Source: a virus. From it: a stretch of 29,728 bases of DNA. The notes below the pieces were generated by a model. It did not search any database. It was not told the origin of the DNA and saw only the letters and a program-made list of their open reading frames with translations. Positions 15,086 to 23,282 of this stretch are shown here, piece by piece; within the stretch, counting starts at the first letter, position 1; each line of letters opens with the position of its first letter. Position numbers and translations under genes: made by a program. The DNA is taken from positions 1-29,728 of IMG/VR virus record IMGVR_UViG_3300029268_000100; one strand, given 5' to 3'.

Positions 15086-15837
15086 ACGGCGGGCCGCTCC
15101 TGGCGCTGCCAGAAGGTGTGGAGCGCGTCTGGGCGGTGCCTGGCGACCTCTTGGGCGATACCTTCGCCTCGACGACTAGCGACATGCGCCGGTACAAGCG
15201 GCTGATCGCGGCCGAGCAGCTCGACGGGGAGACGGCTAAGGCGTTCGACATCGACTCGGACTTCATGGCGACGCGCCGCTGGGAGTACGGGTACGCGGTC
15301 GAGATGCTCTGGCAGTCGTACGGGCGAACGGGAGGTTCGCCGCTCCGGGTGCTTGACGTCGGGTGTGGTTACCGCCCATTCACCTTGTTCCTGGCCTCGC
15401 TCTCCCTTCGCCTCACGGAGTCGCGGCGCCGTCTTGTCGCGGTTGGGGAGGGGCGCACGCTGGAGGTGTGGGCGCTCGACAACGAGTCGTGGGAGACGAA
15501 GGAGCCACTCGCCGACCGTCTCGCACCGCGCGGTATCCATTTCGTGCACGGCGATATGACGGCGATGACGTTCGCCGGGGAGATGTTCGACGCGGTCTTT
15601 GCGATCTCGGTATTCGAGCACCTACTCCGCGAGGATCTGCAATCGGCGCTCTCTGAGTGCCTTCGCGTACTGCGCCCTGGGGGCATTCTCGTGGCGACGG
15701 TCGACGCCTGCCAGAAGGTCAAGGCGCTGGTGCCGGAAGGCGAACCGCCGGCGGATGTCATTCGGACTCAGGGTGGGCGCCCGGTGGCTGGTTGCCTCGT
15801 TCGGAAGGTGTGGAGGGGAGGACATGGCTCAGCGTAG
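15082..15837 (+). CDS. Class I SAM-dependent methyltransferase
   Basis: A 251-residue methyltransferase. Motif I is RVLDVGCGYRP (residues 89-98), the SAM-binding loop; WALDNESW would be the acidic end of strand 2; HGDMTAM corresponds to motif III; and FDAVFAISVFEHL with LRPGGILVATVD gives motifs IV-V of Methyltransf_11/25-type enzymes. No DNA-methylase DPPY or NPPY is present, so a small molecule, sugar or protein is the likelier target. GTG 15082 is chosen because it overlaps the previous stop and follows GGTGGAAGG. The sugar-nucleotide epimerase downstream makes a glycan role worth considering. Confidence 0.8.
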   Translation: MNGGPLLALPEGVERVWAVPGDLLGDTFASTTSDMRRYKRLIAAEQLDGETAKAFDIDSDFMATRRWEYGYAVEMLWQSYGRTGGSPLRVLDVGCGYRPFTLFLASLSLRLTESRRRLVAVGEGRTLEVWALDNESWETKEPLADRLAPRGIHFVHGDMTAMTFAGEMFDAVFAISVFEHLLREDLQSALSECLRVLRPGGILVATVDACQKVKALVPEGEPPADVIRTQGGRPVAGCLVRKVWRGGHGSA

Positions 15838-16228
15838 CAGGAAGGAGCAGCAGGCAGAGTGGCGGCGCATCGCCTACCAGGAGCAGAGGCTCAAGGAGAC
15901 GGTCGGCGCCGAGGTCTTCTTCCGCGACTACGTGTTCAAGGTGACGCGCTTGCCTTCGCCGAAGTGTGGGCTGTGCTACGGTCGCGGCCACGGGGGATGG
16001 GATGTCCAGCGGGGGAGGGTGACTCCATGCCAGTGCGTAGGCAACTGGTCGATCGTGCACCGTGGGAAGCTGGCGGTCGGCGACGTCTGGTTGGGATTCG
16101 CCGGGTCGGTGGTGCAGGTTGAGGAGCTGCTCGGGGAAGGGCCGAAGGTCGCGACGTTCGCTTTGCCTGGCGAGCAGCCGGCTCCGATTGAGGAGGGGGC
16201 GCCGTGTGCCGCTTCTACAGCTTCCTGA
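15824..16228 (+). CDS. Small protein with DnaJ-like CxxCxGxG zinc motif
   Basis: A 134-residue protein. ATG 15824 follows GGAGGAC and overlaps the methyltransferase end. A charged N-terminal helix leads to CGLCYGRGHGGW, then CQC (about residues 46-71), which resembles half of a DnaJ zinc-finger (CxxCxGxG). The C-terminal half is beta-rich. A single such motif usually binds one zinc ion with the second cysteine pair. Function unknown. Confidence 0.55.
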   Translation: MAQRSRKEQQAEWRRIAYQEQRLKETVGAEVFFRDYVFKVTRLPSPKCGLCYGRGHGGWDVQRGRVTPCQCVGNWSIVHRGKLAVGDVWLGFAGSVVQVEELLGEGPKVATFALPGEQPAPIEEGAPCAASTAS

Positions 16229-16923
16229 TCGACCTCGCGTGGCTCAGGGAGCCGGTGGAGGTCATCGGGGAAGTTCACCACCAGCGCATCGCGGCGGGGG
16301 CTGGGATCGGCGACGGGATGCTCGGCACTCGATTCCTCCAGCCTGAGCTGCTGCTGCCGTTGCGGGAAGTGGTGTTCGGCGACAAGCTGGCGATCAACCG
16401 GGTGACGATGAGCCAAGCGGTCAACCAGTCGCGGACGCCGCCGATTCTCGGGCCGACGTATGCGCCAGAACTCTTCTGGGTCGACAACCATGCGGCGCCG
16501 CTCGATAAGGTGACGCGGGGGACGAACGTCTTCTTGGCTGAGAGGTTCGGGACGGTCGAACGGTTCCTGGAGTTCGTCGAGGGCCAGTGGGAAGTGGCTT
16601 GGCTCGACGCGCTGTTCTGTCTCTCGGCACGCGGACTTGAGCTGATGGGTGTCGATCCGGTGACATCCGACGTAGTGCAGATGGTCGCTCGGCGCCAGCT
16701 TGGTCCGGTGTTGGTAGCGCCGCTCGTTCGCGGGCTCAATGCGAAGTACGGGGCGTCGCCGATTTGCGACTTCGAGACGTTTGCCTCGGCCTTCCGTGAT
16801 CACAGGAACAGGGTGGAGGAGTGGCGGGAGGATCGCCGCACCTTCTTGGTCGAGGGGGAAGAGGAAGCTCCTCTGCTGAAGGTGACGGCGCACGAACTGA
16901 CAGCGATGTGGGTGGCGAGCTGA
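16204..16923 (+). CDS. Hypothetical protein
   Basis: A 239-residue protein starting at GTG 16204, overlapping the previous gene by 24 bases. It is mixed alpha/beta, with several Trp/Phe-rich segments (APELFWVDNHAAPLDKV, FVEGQWEVAWLDALF) and an Ala/Leu-rich middle. No known motif is visible. Its stop is fused to the RusA start (TGATG), so translation is coupled to a DNA-processing gene. Confidence 0.5.
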   Translation: MCRFYSFLIDLAWLREPVEVIGEVHHQRIAAGAGIGDGMLGTRFLQPELLLPLREVVFGDKLAINRVTMSQAVNQSRTPPILGPTYAPELFWVDNHAAPLDKVTRGTNVFLAERFGTVERFLEFVEGQWEVAWLDALFCLSARGLELMGVDPVTSDVVQMVARRQLGPVLVAPLVRGLNAKYGASPICDFETFASAFRDHRNRVEEWREDRRTFLVEGEEEAPLLKVTAHELTAMWVAS

Positions 16924-17363
16924 TGGGGAGGAAGGTCCACCTTGTGATCGCGGGGCACCTGCCGCGGAAGGAGAACGAGCGGCGGATCGTTCGTGGCCGG
17001 CGCGGCAAGCCGATGTCGATCAAGTCGGAGGCGGCAATCTCCTACGTCGCTGCCGTGGCCTTCCAGGTGCCTGCGGACTTGAAGATGAGCCTCGGCTCTG
17101 AAGGGCATCCGCTGTCAGTCGTCGGCATCGTCTACTACCCGTGGCGGCTGCGCGGCGACTTGTCGGTGGAGTTGCTGCTCGATGCGCTTCAGCAGGCGCG
17201 TGTCATCTCGAACGATCACCACGTCGTCGAGAACTGCTTCGTCAAGGGCTATTCGAAGGACCGACCGCGAGTCGAGGTCACGGTCACCGAGCTGGACGAC
17301 TGGAACTGGGAGGCGCCGGATGGTGTGGCGCTGAGTGCGGTCAGGGGAGGGCTGGTGGAGTGA
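16923..17363 (+). CDS. rusA: RusA-like Holliday-junction resolvase
   Basis: A 146-residue protein with the RusA layout: LPRKENERRIV near the N-terminus, KPMSIKSEAAISYV, then WRLRGDLSVELLLDALQQARVISNDHHVVE (given by position 75-103) and a final RVEVTVTEL strand. RusA dimers cut four-way junctions using three aspartates; D79 and D98 match two of them, while the second (Asp in the usual DLD) is a Ser here (S81). Phage RusA proteins clear branched DNA before packaging. ATG 16923 overlaps the previous stop; upstream in-frame starts are less likely. Confidence 0.8.
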   Translation: MGRKVHLVIAGHLPRKENERRIVRGRRGKPMSIKSEAAISYVAAVAFQVPADLKMSLGSEGHPLSVVGIVYYPWRLRGDLSVELLLDALQQARVISNDHHVVENCFVKGYSKDRPRVEVTVTELDDWNWEAPDGVALSAVRGGLVE

Positions 17364-18622
17364 GCGTCACCATCCACACAGTCGATGTCCTTGGCTGGGC
17401 GCGAGACTATTCTGGTCCGCCGTTCCATGCTTTGCTCTGCGATCCGCCTTACGAGCTTGGCTTCATGGGCAAGAAGTGGGACGCGCAGGGAGTAAGTTTC
17501 CAACCTGAGACGTGGGCGGCGCTGTCCGAGCATCTGCTGCCTGGCGCGATGGTGTTGGCGTTCGGCGGCACGCGGACCTGGCATCGGCTGGCGTGCGCGC
17601 TGGAGGATGCGGGGCTTGAGATCCGCGACACGCTGATGTGGGTCTACGGGTCGGGCTTCCCTAAGTCGCTGGATATCTCGAAGGCGATTGACAAGGCGGC
17701 GGGGGCAGAACGAGAAGTCATCGGGCATCGGCCTATCGGTTACCCGGATTCAGACTGTTGGGGCGTTCCTTGCTCTGGGGGAAAGGCGAACAACGATGTG
17801 TCGTACAGCGGTGGCTTGGGGGCGGTCGAGCCTGGAGGTACGACAGCTATCACAGCGCCGGCAACGGTTGCCGCGCGTGCCTGGTCTGGCTATGGGACTG
17901 CTCTCAAGCCCGCCTGGGAGCCGATCATCGTAGCGATGAAGCCTCTCGACGGGACGTTTGCGGGAACCGCGCTCAAGCATGGCGTGGCGGGGATCAACGT
18001 GGATGGGTGCAGGGTTGGGCTAAGTGACGTAGTCGAGAACAATGGCCGCTGGCCTGCGAACCTGATCCACGACGGCAGCGCGGAGGTGTTGGCGTTGTTC
18101 CCGCAGAGCGTTGGACGAGCGCATGCCACACCAGTGCATGGAGGTGCCTTCGGGAAACACGCCTGCTTTGGCAGGGCGGATGGGGCGACGACGGCGCGTT
18201 ACATCGAACCTGGATCCGCCGCGCGGTTCTTCTACTGCGCTAAGGCGTCGCGTTCCGAGCGCGAGGCGGGCCTTGACGGACTTCCAATGCGTGTGCTGGC
18301 ACGCTCGAACATGGCACAGGCGAAGGACGGTCGCGGGGAAGAGATCTCTCGTGCCGAAACGTCGAACGGACTGAACACGACGAGCCGTACTCGTAATCAC
18401 CATCCTACGGTGAAGCCTCTCGCCATCACGCGCTACCTGGCGACGCTGATCCTTCCGCCGGAGTGCTCCGCGCCGAGGCGGCTGCTTGTTCCGTTCGCGG
18501 GAAGCGGGTCCGAGATGATCGGCGCGATACAGGCTGGATGGGAAGAGGTCGTCGGGATCGAGCGCGAGGCGGAGTACGTGGAGATCGCCAAGGCAAGACT
18601 TGCACAGCGCGGGGCGGAATAA
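17360..18622 (+). CDS. DNA N6-adenine/N4-cytosine methyltransferase, beta type
   Basis: A 420-residue DNA methyltransferase. The catalytic motif IV DPPYE is at residues 28-32 and the SAM-binding motif I FAGSG lies near the C-terminus (VPFAGSGSEMIGAI), so the order is the beta class. Between them are GSGFPKSLDISKAIDKAAG and HPTVKPL, both standard for this phage-borne N-4/N-6 methylase family. The large variable middle would be the target-recognition region. It methylates a specific DNA site, probably for protection against host restriction. No paired restriction enzyme is seen. GTG 17360 overlaps the RusA stop. Confidence 0.9.
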   Translation: MSVTIHTVDVLGWARDYSGPPFHALLCDPPYELGFMGKKWDAQGVSFQPETWAALSEHLLPGAMVLAFGGTRTWHRLACALEDAGLEIRDTLMWVYGSGFPKSLDISKAIDKAAGAEREVIGHRPIGYPDSDCWGVPCSGGKANNDVSYSGGLGAVEPGGTTAITAPATVAARAWSGYGTALKPAWEPIIVAMKPLDGTFAGTALKHGVAGINVDGCRVGLSDVVENNGRWPANLIHDGSAEVLALFPQSVGRAHATPVHGGAFGKHACFGRADGATTARYIEPGSAARFFYCAKASRSEREAGLDGLPMRVLARSNMAQAKDGRGEEISRAETSNGLNTTSRTRNHHPTVKPLAITRYLATLILPPECSAPRRLLVPFAGSGSEMIGAIQAGWEEVVGIEREAEYVEIAKARLAQRGAE

Positions 18623-18636
18623 GGAGGCGAGGGGAT

Positions 18637-18894
18637 GTGAACGAAGAGAAGGTAAGCGAGAAGGCGACGGAACAGGATCTGCAACACATTCGGACGACTC
18701 CCTGCGTGACGATCTCGGAGCTTGTCGGGTGCCGGAGGTGTGGGAAGACGCACCACGCGCCGACGCAATTCCTCAAGCTGAGCAATCCGGGGATGCTCGA
18801 GGTCACGCACTTCTATATCTGTGAGGAGACGGGACAGCCGGGGCTGATCGGGTGGGAGCTGAAGGACGGGGCTATCGGGGCCTCGATGCTGTAG
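18637..18894 (+). CDS. Small CxxC protein
   Basis: An 85-residue protein starting at GTG 18637 behind GGAGGCGAGGGG. A hydrophilic N-terminus precedes VGCRRCGKTHHAPTQF, which may bind zinc, and a YICEETGQPGLIGWEL segment. No function known. Upstream in-frame starts fall inside the methyltransferase gene and are less likely. Confidence 0.5.
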   Translation: MNEEKVSEKATEQDLQHIRTTPCVTISELVGCRRCGKTHHAPTQFLKLSNPGMLEVTHFYICEETGQPGLIGWELKDGAIGASML

Positions 18895-18905
18895 GGGGTG
18901 GGGCG

Positions 18906-19424
18906 GTGGAGAGAAGAGACGAGGGGTGCGTGACGTCGACGGGTGATGTACCTGGAGGCGATGTCTACCGCATCACATCGGGCGGCCTCTTCGCGAATGG
19001 TAGGTGCATCGGGCGTGTGGTGGGAGGTGTGTTGCGGATGGATACTGGGGGACTCCCGAAGACTCAGGAATCGAGGCGCCGGCGGATCGTCGAGACGACG
19101 AGGCCGGGGGAGGGCTGGCGGGCGTTCCGCCGCGCGAAGTGGTGGGAGGTCCAGCTCGTCATCTGGGCGCGGTACGCCGGGCGGTGCGCGGTGCGGTGGT
19201 GCGCCAGGCGCTCGCCGGCAATCGCAGGTCCGTGCGTCGGCTCGCGTCGCGTTCGGATTGTGTGGCCGGGTGACATCGTGCACGTCGACGGCATGCCGCA
19301 GCTCTGGCAGATCACTGGCGGCCAGACGGTGGAGGAGTGGCGAGCGGGCGGAGCGATCTGTCGGGCGGAGATGTGTCCGCGTAGCGACGCGTGTCGGCAT
19401 CGGGTAGTGGAGCAGAAGAAGTAG
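18906..19424 (+). CDS. Hypothetical Arg/Trp-rich protein
   Basis: A 172-residue basic protein. I chose GTG 18906, 11 bases after the previous stop and behind a GGGGGTGGGG stretch; GTG 18930 is possible. The middle is Arg/Trp-rich (RRAKWWEVQLVIWARYAGRCAVRW), then IVWPGDIVHVDGMPQLW and a Cys-containing end (CRAEMCPRSDACRHR). The last part could bind a metal. Another frame is open over the same DNA, but this one has better start and end placement. Confidence 0.45.
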   Translation: MERRDEGCVTSTGDVPGGDVYRITSGGLFANGRCIGRVVGGVLRMDTGGLPKTQESRRRRIVETTRPGEGWRAFRRAKWWEVQLVIWARYAGRCAVRWCARRSPAIAGPCVGSRRVRIVWPGDIVHVDGMPQLWQITGGQTVEEWRAGGAICRAEMCPRSDACRHRVVEQKK

Positions 19425-19443
19425 AGCGGAGGAGGGACGAGGG

Positions 19444-19878
19444 ATGCAAGGGATGCAAAGGGTTTGGCGGCTGGTGGGGACAGATGTTCTCGGGACTATG
19501 GAGGTCGATGGCGTTGGGCTGGTGACCTTCACTCCATGCAATGGCGCGGATCTGGAGCCGGTGCGCGTGCCGCTGGGTGATCTCACCCCGACACACTTCA
19601 AGCTGCCTGACGGTTGCGTGCCGGAGAGGAAGGGGCGCTTCGCGCTTGAGGATCTGAGCATCGGGCGGTTTGCACTTGAGGTGCCAGCCGAATCCGTGGT
19701 CGCGGTCGAAGAGCGTCCGAGCCGCGGGACGGTGCGGATTGTCTTCCGGGGGCTGGTGGCGGCGGGGTTCCCGAAGTGGATGGCGGGTGAGGAGGCGCTG
19801 ACGCGGCTCGTGCTGACGGATGAGGGGCTCTCCTCTGTCCTCATCCCGGCGGTGGAGAAGGCACCTGCGGACCGATGA
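19444..19878 (+). CDS. Hypothetical beta-rich protein
   Basis: A 144-residue protein rich in short strands (VDGVGLVTFTPC, VRVPLGDLTPTHFKLPDGC). GRFALEDLSIG and GRFALEVPAESV (about residues 63-83) look like a short internal duplication. It has no known motif. ATG 19444 and the nearby ATG 19453 both follow a GGAGGAGGGA site. The stop overlaps the next start. Confidence 0.5.
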   Translation: MQGMQRVWRLVGTDVLGTMEVDGVGLVTFTPCNGADLEPVRVPLGDLTPTHFKLPDGCVPERKGRFALEDLSIGRFALEVPAESVVAVEERPSRGTVRIVFRGLVAAGFPKWMAGEEALTRLVLTDEGLSSVLIPAVEKAPADR

Positions 19879-20150
19879 GCATCGTTGCGCACCCTCTCTT
19901 CCTCGTCGTCTTCGTGGCGTGGGTTGTCGGCTGGCGGCTGACTGCGCACCTCGTGCGATGGATGCGGGGCAAGGGGATGAAGCCGTTCGCGTGGTTCGCT
20001 GACGAGTGGTTGCTGGCGTTCTTGCTCTGGTGGGCGGTTGCCGCTTTCATACTCGCGGGTGCGCTTTCGGCTATTCTACTTCTTGTGACACGGGGCTTGT
20101 CCGGGGCAATGAATCGGCGGGCGGGGAAGAAGGAGGTCGACCACAAGTGA
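19875..20150 (+). CDS. Small membrane protein with two TM segments
   Basis: A 91-residue protein with hydrophobic helices at about residues 7-26 and 45-72 separated by a basic loop (RWMRGKGMK), so both ends may lie outside the cytoplasm or form a hairpin. The tail is basic (NRRAGKKE). Two-TM phage proteins of this size include holins, but this gene lies far from any lysis marker. ATGA overlap with the preceding gene. Confidence 0.55.
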   Translation: MSIVAHPLFLVVFVAWVVGWRLTAHLVRWMRGKGMKPFAWFADEWLLAFLLWWAVAAFILAGALSAILLLVTRGLSGAMNRRAGKKEVDHK

Positions 20151-21052
20151 CGACGGGGAAGGTAGTACTACGCGCGTTCAGTGGCGAGGGTGAGGAGTTG
20201 GCGGAGTCAGTGAAGGGGGCTCCGCGCTTTGTCGTCACGTTGGCGAATGGTGAGGAGCGGACCATCACCAACGACCTCGGTGCGGACCTGACGGCGGAAG
20301 ATGTCGCGGCGCTCTGCCAGAAGATGCAGGTCGCGCGGCTGGAGGCTCGGGGGATCGAGGGCGACGTGCGGAAGGCGGTCGAGGAGGCCGGCGTCGAGTG
20401 CGCGACAACGGCGCTGAACGAGGAGCCGATCTTCGTCAAGGGGCAGGAAGAGGGGGCGCTGCGAGCGGTGCTCGGGTCGTGGGAGGGAGGCGAGGGGCTT
20501 GTCGCGGTCGTGAAGAATGTCGCGGGTACGCGGCTTCTCGTCGACTGGATCTTCCCGAACCGGCTGCGGGTGGAGGGCGATCCGAAGGCGTACCCGTCTG
20601 ATGGGCTCATCGCCGCCTTGCAGGGGTTCGGTTGCGCCGAGTGTGTGATGGAGTGCACGGCGCTGACGAAGGAAGGGGCGACCCTTCTCACGGCCTTCGA
20701 CTTGGTGTCGGTGGATGGGCAGTCGCTCGCCGACCAGCCGTACGTTCACCGGGTCAATGCGCTGAAGGGCATCTTCCCGGCAGAACAGGCGCCAGAGGCG
20801 GCGGTGCGCTTCGCGTGCCCGGACATCACGTTCATGCGGCTGGAGTCCGCGGCGGACTTGCCGGATGCGGCGCTCGCCTTGCGGAAGGAGGTCCAGGGAG
20901 GGGCGGCGCTGGTCTTCGATGCGGCGCAGAGCTATCCGGTGTCTGATGGCGAGAGGCGGATGGCGCTCTACGCGGGGCGCGTGCAGAAGAAGACACTCCG
21001 CGAGCGTGTGGGGACGGCGTTCGAGGTCATGAGGAAGCTCGGCGGGGGGTGA
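20147..21052 (+). CDS. Protein with degenerate ATP-ligase-like motifs
   Basis: A 301-residue protein. The N-terminal 120 residues are charged and helical. Beyond that the spacing resembles an adenylating DNA ligase core: KNVAGTR in place of the KxDG motif I, and LLTAFDLVSVDGQSL followed by ADQPYVHRVNAL, closely like motif III (FDLLxLDGxxL...). Then GAALVFDAAQSYP stands where motif IV EGxVxK is expected, followed by GERRMALYAGRVQKK. Two key lysines seem missing or shifted, so it may be inactive or a distant relative. GTG 20147 overlaps the previous stop. Treat as hypothetical with ligase-like features. Confidence 0.5.
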   Translation: MTTGKVVLRAFSGEGEELAESVKGAPRFVVTLANGEERTITNDLGADLTAEDVAALCQKMQVARLEARGIEGDVRKAVEEAGVECATTALNEEPIFVKGQEEGALRAVLGSWEGGEGLVAVVKNVAGTRLLVDWIFPNRLRVEGDPKAYPSDGLIAALQGFGCAECVMECTALTKEGATLLTAFDLVSVDGQSLADQPYVHRVNALKGIFPAEQAPEAAVRFACPDITFMRLESAADLPDAALALRKEVQGGAALVFDAAQSYPVSDGERRMALYAGRVQKKTLRERVGTAFEVMRKLGGG

Positions 21053-21053
21053 C

Positions 21054-22157
21054 GTGAAGGATTTCATCGTCTCGTACGGGACGCGCCCGGAGCTTCACAA
21101 GCTGTGGCCGGTCATCCATAGACTGCGATGCGATGGGGCGAAGGTGTTCGTCTTGTGCACGGGACAGCACTCGACCCTCCTCCGCTCGTCTGAGGCGGCG
21201 ATCGGCCTCTCTCCTGACATCAACCTCTGGGCGATGGCGCCTGACCAGACCTTGCCGGAACTCGCCGGCAGGCTCATGTCGAAGGTTGCGGAGTGGGCTT
21301 TCGGCCAAGACTTCAGTGCGTCGCCTGAGTGTTGGATCGTCCAGGGCGACACGACGAGTGCGCTGATGATGGCGCTCGCCGCGCGCTACCTGAAGATCCC
21401 GGTCGCCCATGTCGAGGCTGGTCTGCGGACGTGGGATGATGACAACCCGTTCCCTGAGGAGATCAACAGGCGGCTCATCGCGCAGCTCGCGCTGTTGCAC
21501 TTCGCGCCGACCAAGCGCGCCGAAGATGCGCTGCTGTCGGAAGGAGTGGGGAGGAGCTTCATCTCGGTGGTCGGCAACACGGAGGTCGATGCGACGTTCA
21601 TGGCGATCGACCGGGTGCCTGCTCTGACCTTCCCGGCGGTGGATGAGAGACGGTACGTCGTCGTCACCGCGCACCGGCGCGAGTCGCAGGGCGCTGCGTT
21701 GAAGGAGATCGCGACGGCGCTCGGGCTGCTGGCGGAGGAGAATCCGGATACGGACTTCTACTTCATCCTCCACCCGAACCCGAAGGCGGTCGAGTCGATG
21801 CGCGAGGCGCTCAGTGCGGCGCCGCCGAACGTGATGAAGGTCCAGTCGTTGGACTTCGTGAGCATGACGCATCTCTTGGCGAAGGCTCATCTTGTGATGA
21901 CGGACTCAGGAGGGCTCCAAGAGAGTTGCGCGTCGCTCGGGGTGCCGGTTGTGATCTTGCGCGACCTCACAGAGCGCATGGAAGCTGTCGAGGCGGGCGC
22001 GGCGATCATCGGCGGGCGCACCTGGGATTCGATCAGCCTCGCGTTTGGTGCGCTGTTCTTCGACACGGAGGCGCGGACGGCGGCGATTCACGCGGTCAAT
22101 CCATTCGGTGATGGGGACGCGGCGCAGCGGATCGTGGAAGTTCTGCGGCGGTCATAG
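21054..22157 (+). CDS. UDP-N-acetylglucosamine 2-epimerase (WecB/MnaA type)
   Basis: A full-length 367-residue epimerase. Signature segments are in order: GTRPE (9-13), VQGDTTS with D99, VAHVEAGLRT with E121, PFPEEINRR with E135-E136, VTAHRRES with H207, and TDSGGLQES. These match the catalytic Asp/Glu/His set of WecB, which interconverts UDP-GlcNAc and UDP-ManNAc in the cytoplasm to feed surface polysaccharide synthesis. GTG 21054 lies 2 bases after the previous stop. A phage copy may alter host glycans or decorate a phage component; no ManNAc dehydrogenase or glycosyltransferase is seen nearby. Confidence 0.9.
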   Translation: MKDFIVSYGTRPELHKLWPVIHRLRCDGAKVFVLCTGQHSTLLRSSEAAIGLSPDINLWAMAPDQTLPELAGRLMSKVAEWAFGQDFSASPECWIVQGDTTSALMMALAARYLKIPVAHVEAGLRTWDDDNPFPEEINRRLIAQLALLHFAPTKRAEDALLSEGVGRSFISVVGNTEVDATFMAIDRVPALTFPAVDERRYVVVTAHRRESQGAALKEIATALGLLAEENPDTDFYFILHPNPKAVESMREALSAAPPNVMKVQSLDFVSMTHLLAKAHLVMTDSGGLQESCASLGVPVVILRDLTERMEAVEAGAAIIGGRTWDSISLAFGALFFDTEARTAAIHAVNPFGDGDAAQRIVEVLRRS

Positions 22158-22177
22158 CGGGCAGAGGAGGGCGTGAC

Positions 22178-23062
22178 ATGGAGTATCTGTGCAAGGATGC
22201 CGCTGGCGAGGAGTTCTCGCTGTCGGTGGCAGAGGACCTCGCGCCGGGGACGGTGTGCCTGCTGACGCACGATCAGGTCGCGGATGCGATGCGAGCGGAG
22301 GTCGTGGAAGAGGTGGCGAAGGAGTACGTCGCCAAGCCTTACCCGAACGAGCATGCGTGTCGCTTGGCTGCTCCAGGCCGCTTCCAGGCGTTCCGACGGT
22401 CGTCCAGGCAGAGTGATGGGAAGCCCTACTCGATCATCTGGGGGCAGCTCCCGGGTGGGGGGAAGTGGGAGGAACAGGCGTATCGCTACCCAGCAGGGCC
22501 GTGGGATGCGCCCCAGGCCAAGGCGCACTGTCAGGGGCATCAGGGGAAGAGTTTCGAGCCGGCGACTCGGGGTGAGGGGAAGGCGGGGAAGTCGGCGCCA
22601 GTAGCGATGTCGGCGCTCATCCAGAAGAGTCGGCGCGTCGCCGTGTTCAAGGCGCGGGATGAAGAGAAGCGGCTCGTCTACGGAGTGGCCCTGGAGCCGA
22701 TGGCGGTCGACACCTGGCTCGATTTCGAGACAGCGGAGACGATCGAGGAGACGGCGCACAACTATCTCTTGGCTCATCGCGGGGTCGGCGTCGAGCACGA
22801 GCGGGAGATCAAGTCGGCGCCGGTCGAGTCGTACATCGCGCCGGTCGACTTCTGGTTCGAGGGAACGCCGCAGAATGAGGACACGCTGGTGCGCAAGGGA
22901 TCTTGGGTGCTCGTCGTGAAGGTGCTCGACGATGACGAGTGGGCAAGGGTGAAGGATGGGACGTACACCGGCTTCAGTATCCAGGGGCAAGGGAAGCGGC
23001 GTCCGGTCGAGCTGATGGTCGAGGAAGAGGAAGAGGCCGGGACGATGGTGGCGGAGGGTTAG
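22178..23062 (+). CDS. XkdF-like prohead protease
   Basis: A 294-residue protein in two parts. The N-terminal half has the block PYPNEHACRL, FRRSSRQ, QAYRYP and AHCQGHQGKSFEPA (residues 54-129), common in phage head proteins. The C-terminal half (about 150-275) matches XkdF: LLAHRGVGVEHERE with H207, VESYIAPVDFW, KGSWVLVVKV and GTYTGFSIQG with S267. H and S would be catalytic residues of a serine protease that matures the prohead. It comes before scaffold and capsid, as expected. It ends with an acidic tail. Confidence 0.8.
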   Translation: MEYLCKDAAGEEFSLSVAEDLAPGTVCLLTHDQVADAMRAEVVEEVAKEYVAKPYPNEHACRLAAPGRFQAFRRSSRQSDGKPYSIIWGQLPGGGKWEEQAYRYPAGPWDAPQAKAHCQGHQGKSFEPATRGEGKAGKSAPVAMSALIQKSRRVAVFKARDEEKRLVYGVALEPMAVDTWLDFETAETIEETAHNYLLAHRGVGVEHEREIKSAPVESYIAPVDFWFEGTPQNEDTLVRKGSWVLVVKVLDDDEWARVKDGTYTGFSIQGQGKRRPVELMVEEEEEAGTMVAEG

Positions 23063-23066
23063 GCTT

Positions 23067-23282
23067 GTGGATCAACAATCAGGGCTGACGCTTCAGGATC
23101 GGTTCATCAGCCCAAAGGCTGTCGCGCATCAGCTCGGCCTGTCGATGGCTACGGTCTACCGGCTGCTCGAAGAGGGGGAGATCCCGTGCATCAGGGCGGG
23201 GCGCTCGTACCGCATCCCTGCGCGGCTCTACGAGGAGTGGCTCTCCAAGCGTCAGCAGGCGAAGGATGACGGGGGATTGTAG
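23067..23282 (+). CDS. Excisionase-family HTH DNA-binding protein
   Basis: A 71-residue protein with the classic HTH_17 (excisionase/MerR-like) pattern: FISPKAVAHQLGLSMATVYRLLEEGEIPCIRAGRSYRIP. Key parts are ISPKAVAHQLGLSMATVY (helix-turn-helix) and EIPCIRAGRSYRI (wing). Such proteins bind DNA as regulators or recombination directionality factors. No integrase is present, so regulation is likelier. It starts at GTG 23067 after the protease stop. Its stop codon TAG is part of the -35 element of the next promoter, so it could regulate the adjacent RNA unit. Confidence 0.75.
   Translation: MDQQSGLTLQDRFISPKAVAHQLGLSMATVYRLLEEGEIPCIRAGRSYRIPARLYEEWLSKRQQAKDDGGL

Noticed and set aside
18943-19407. 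Alternative 154-codon + frame over the 18906-19424 gene
   Set aside because: Arg/Gly/Ser-rich with no ribosome-binding site; the chosen frame starts close behind the previous stop and fits the operon spacing better.
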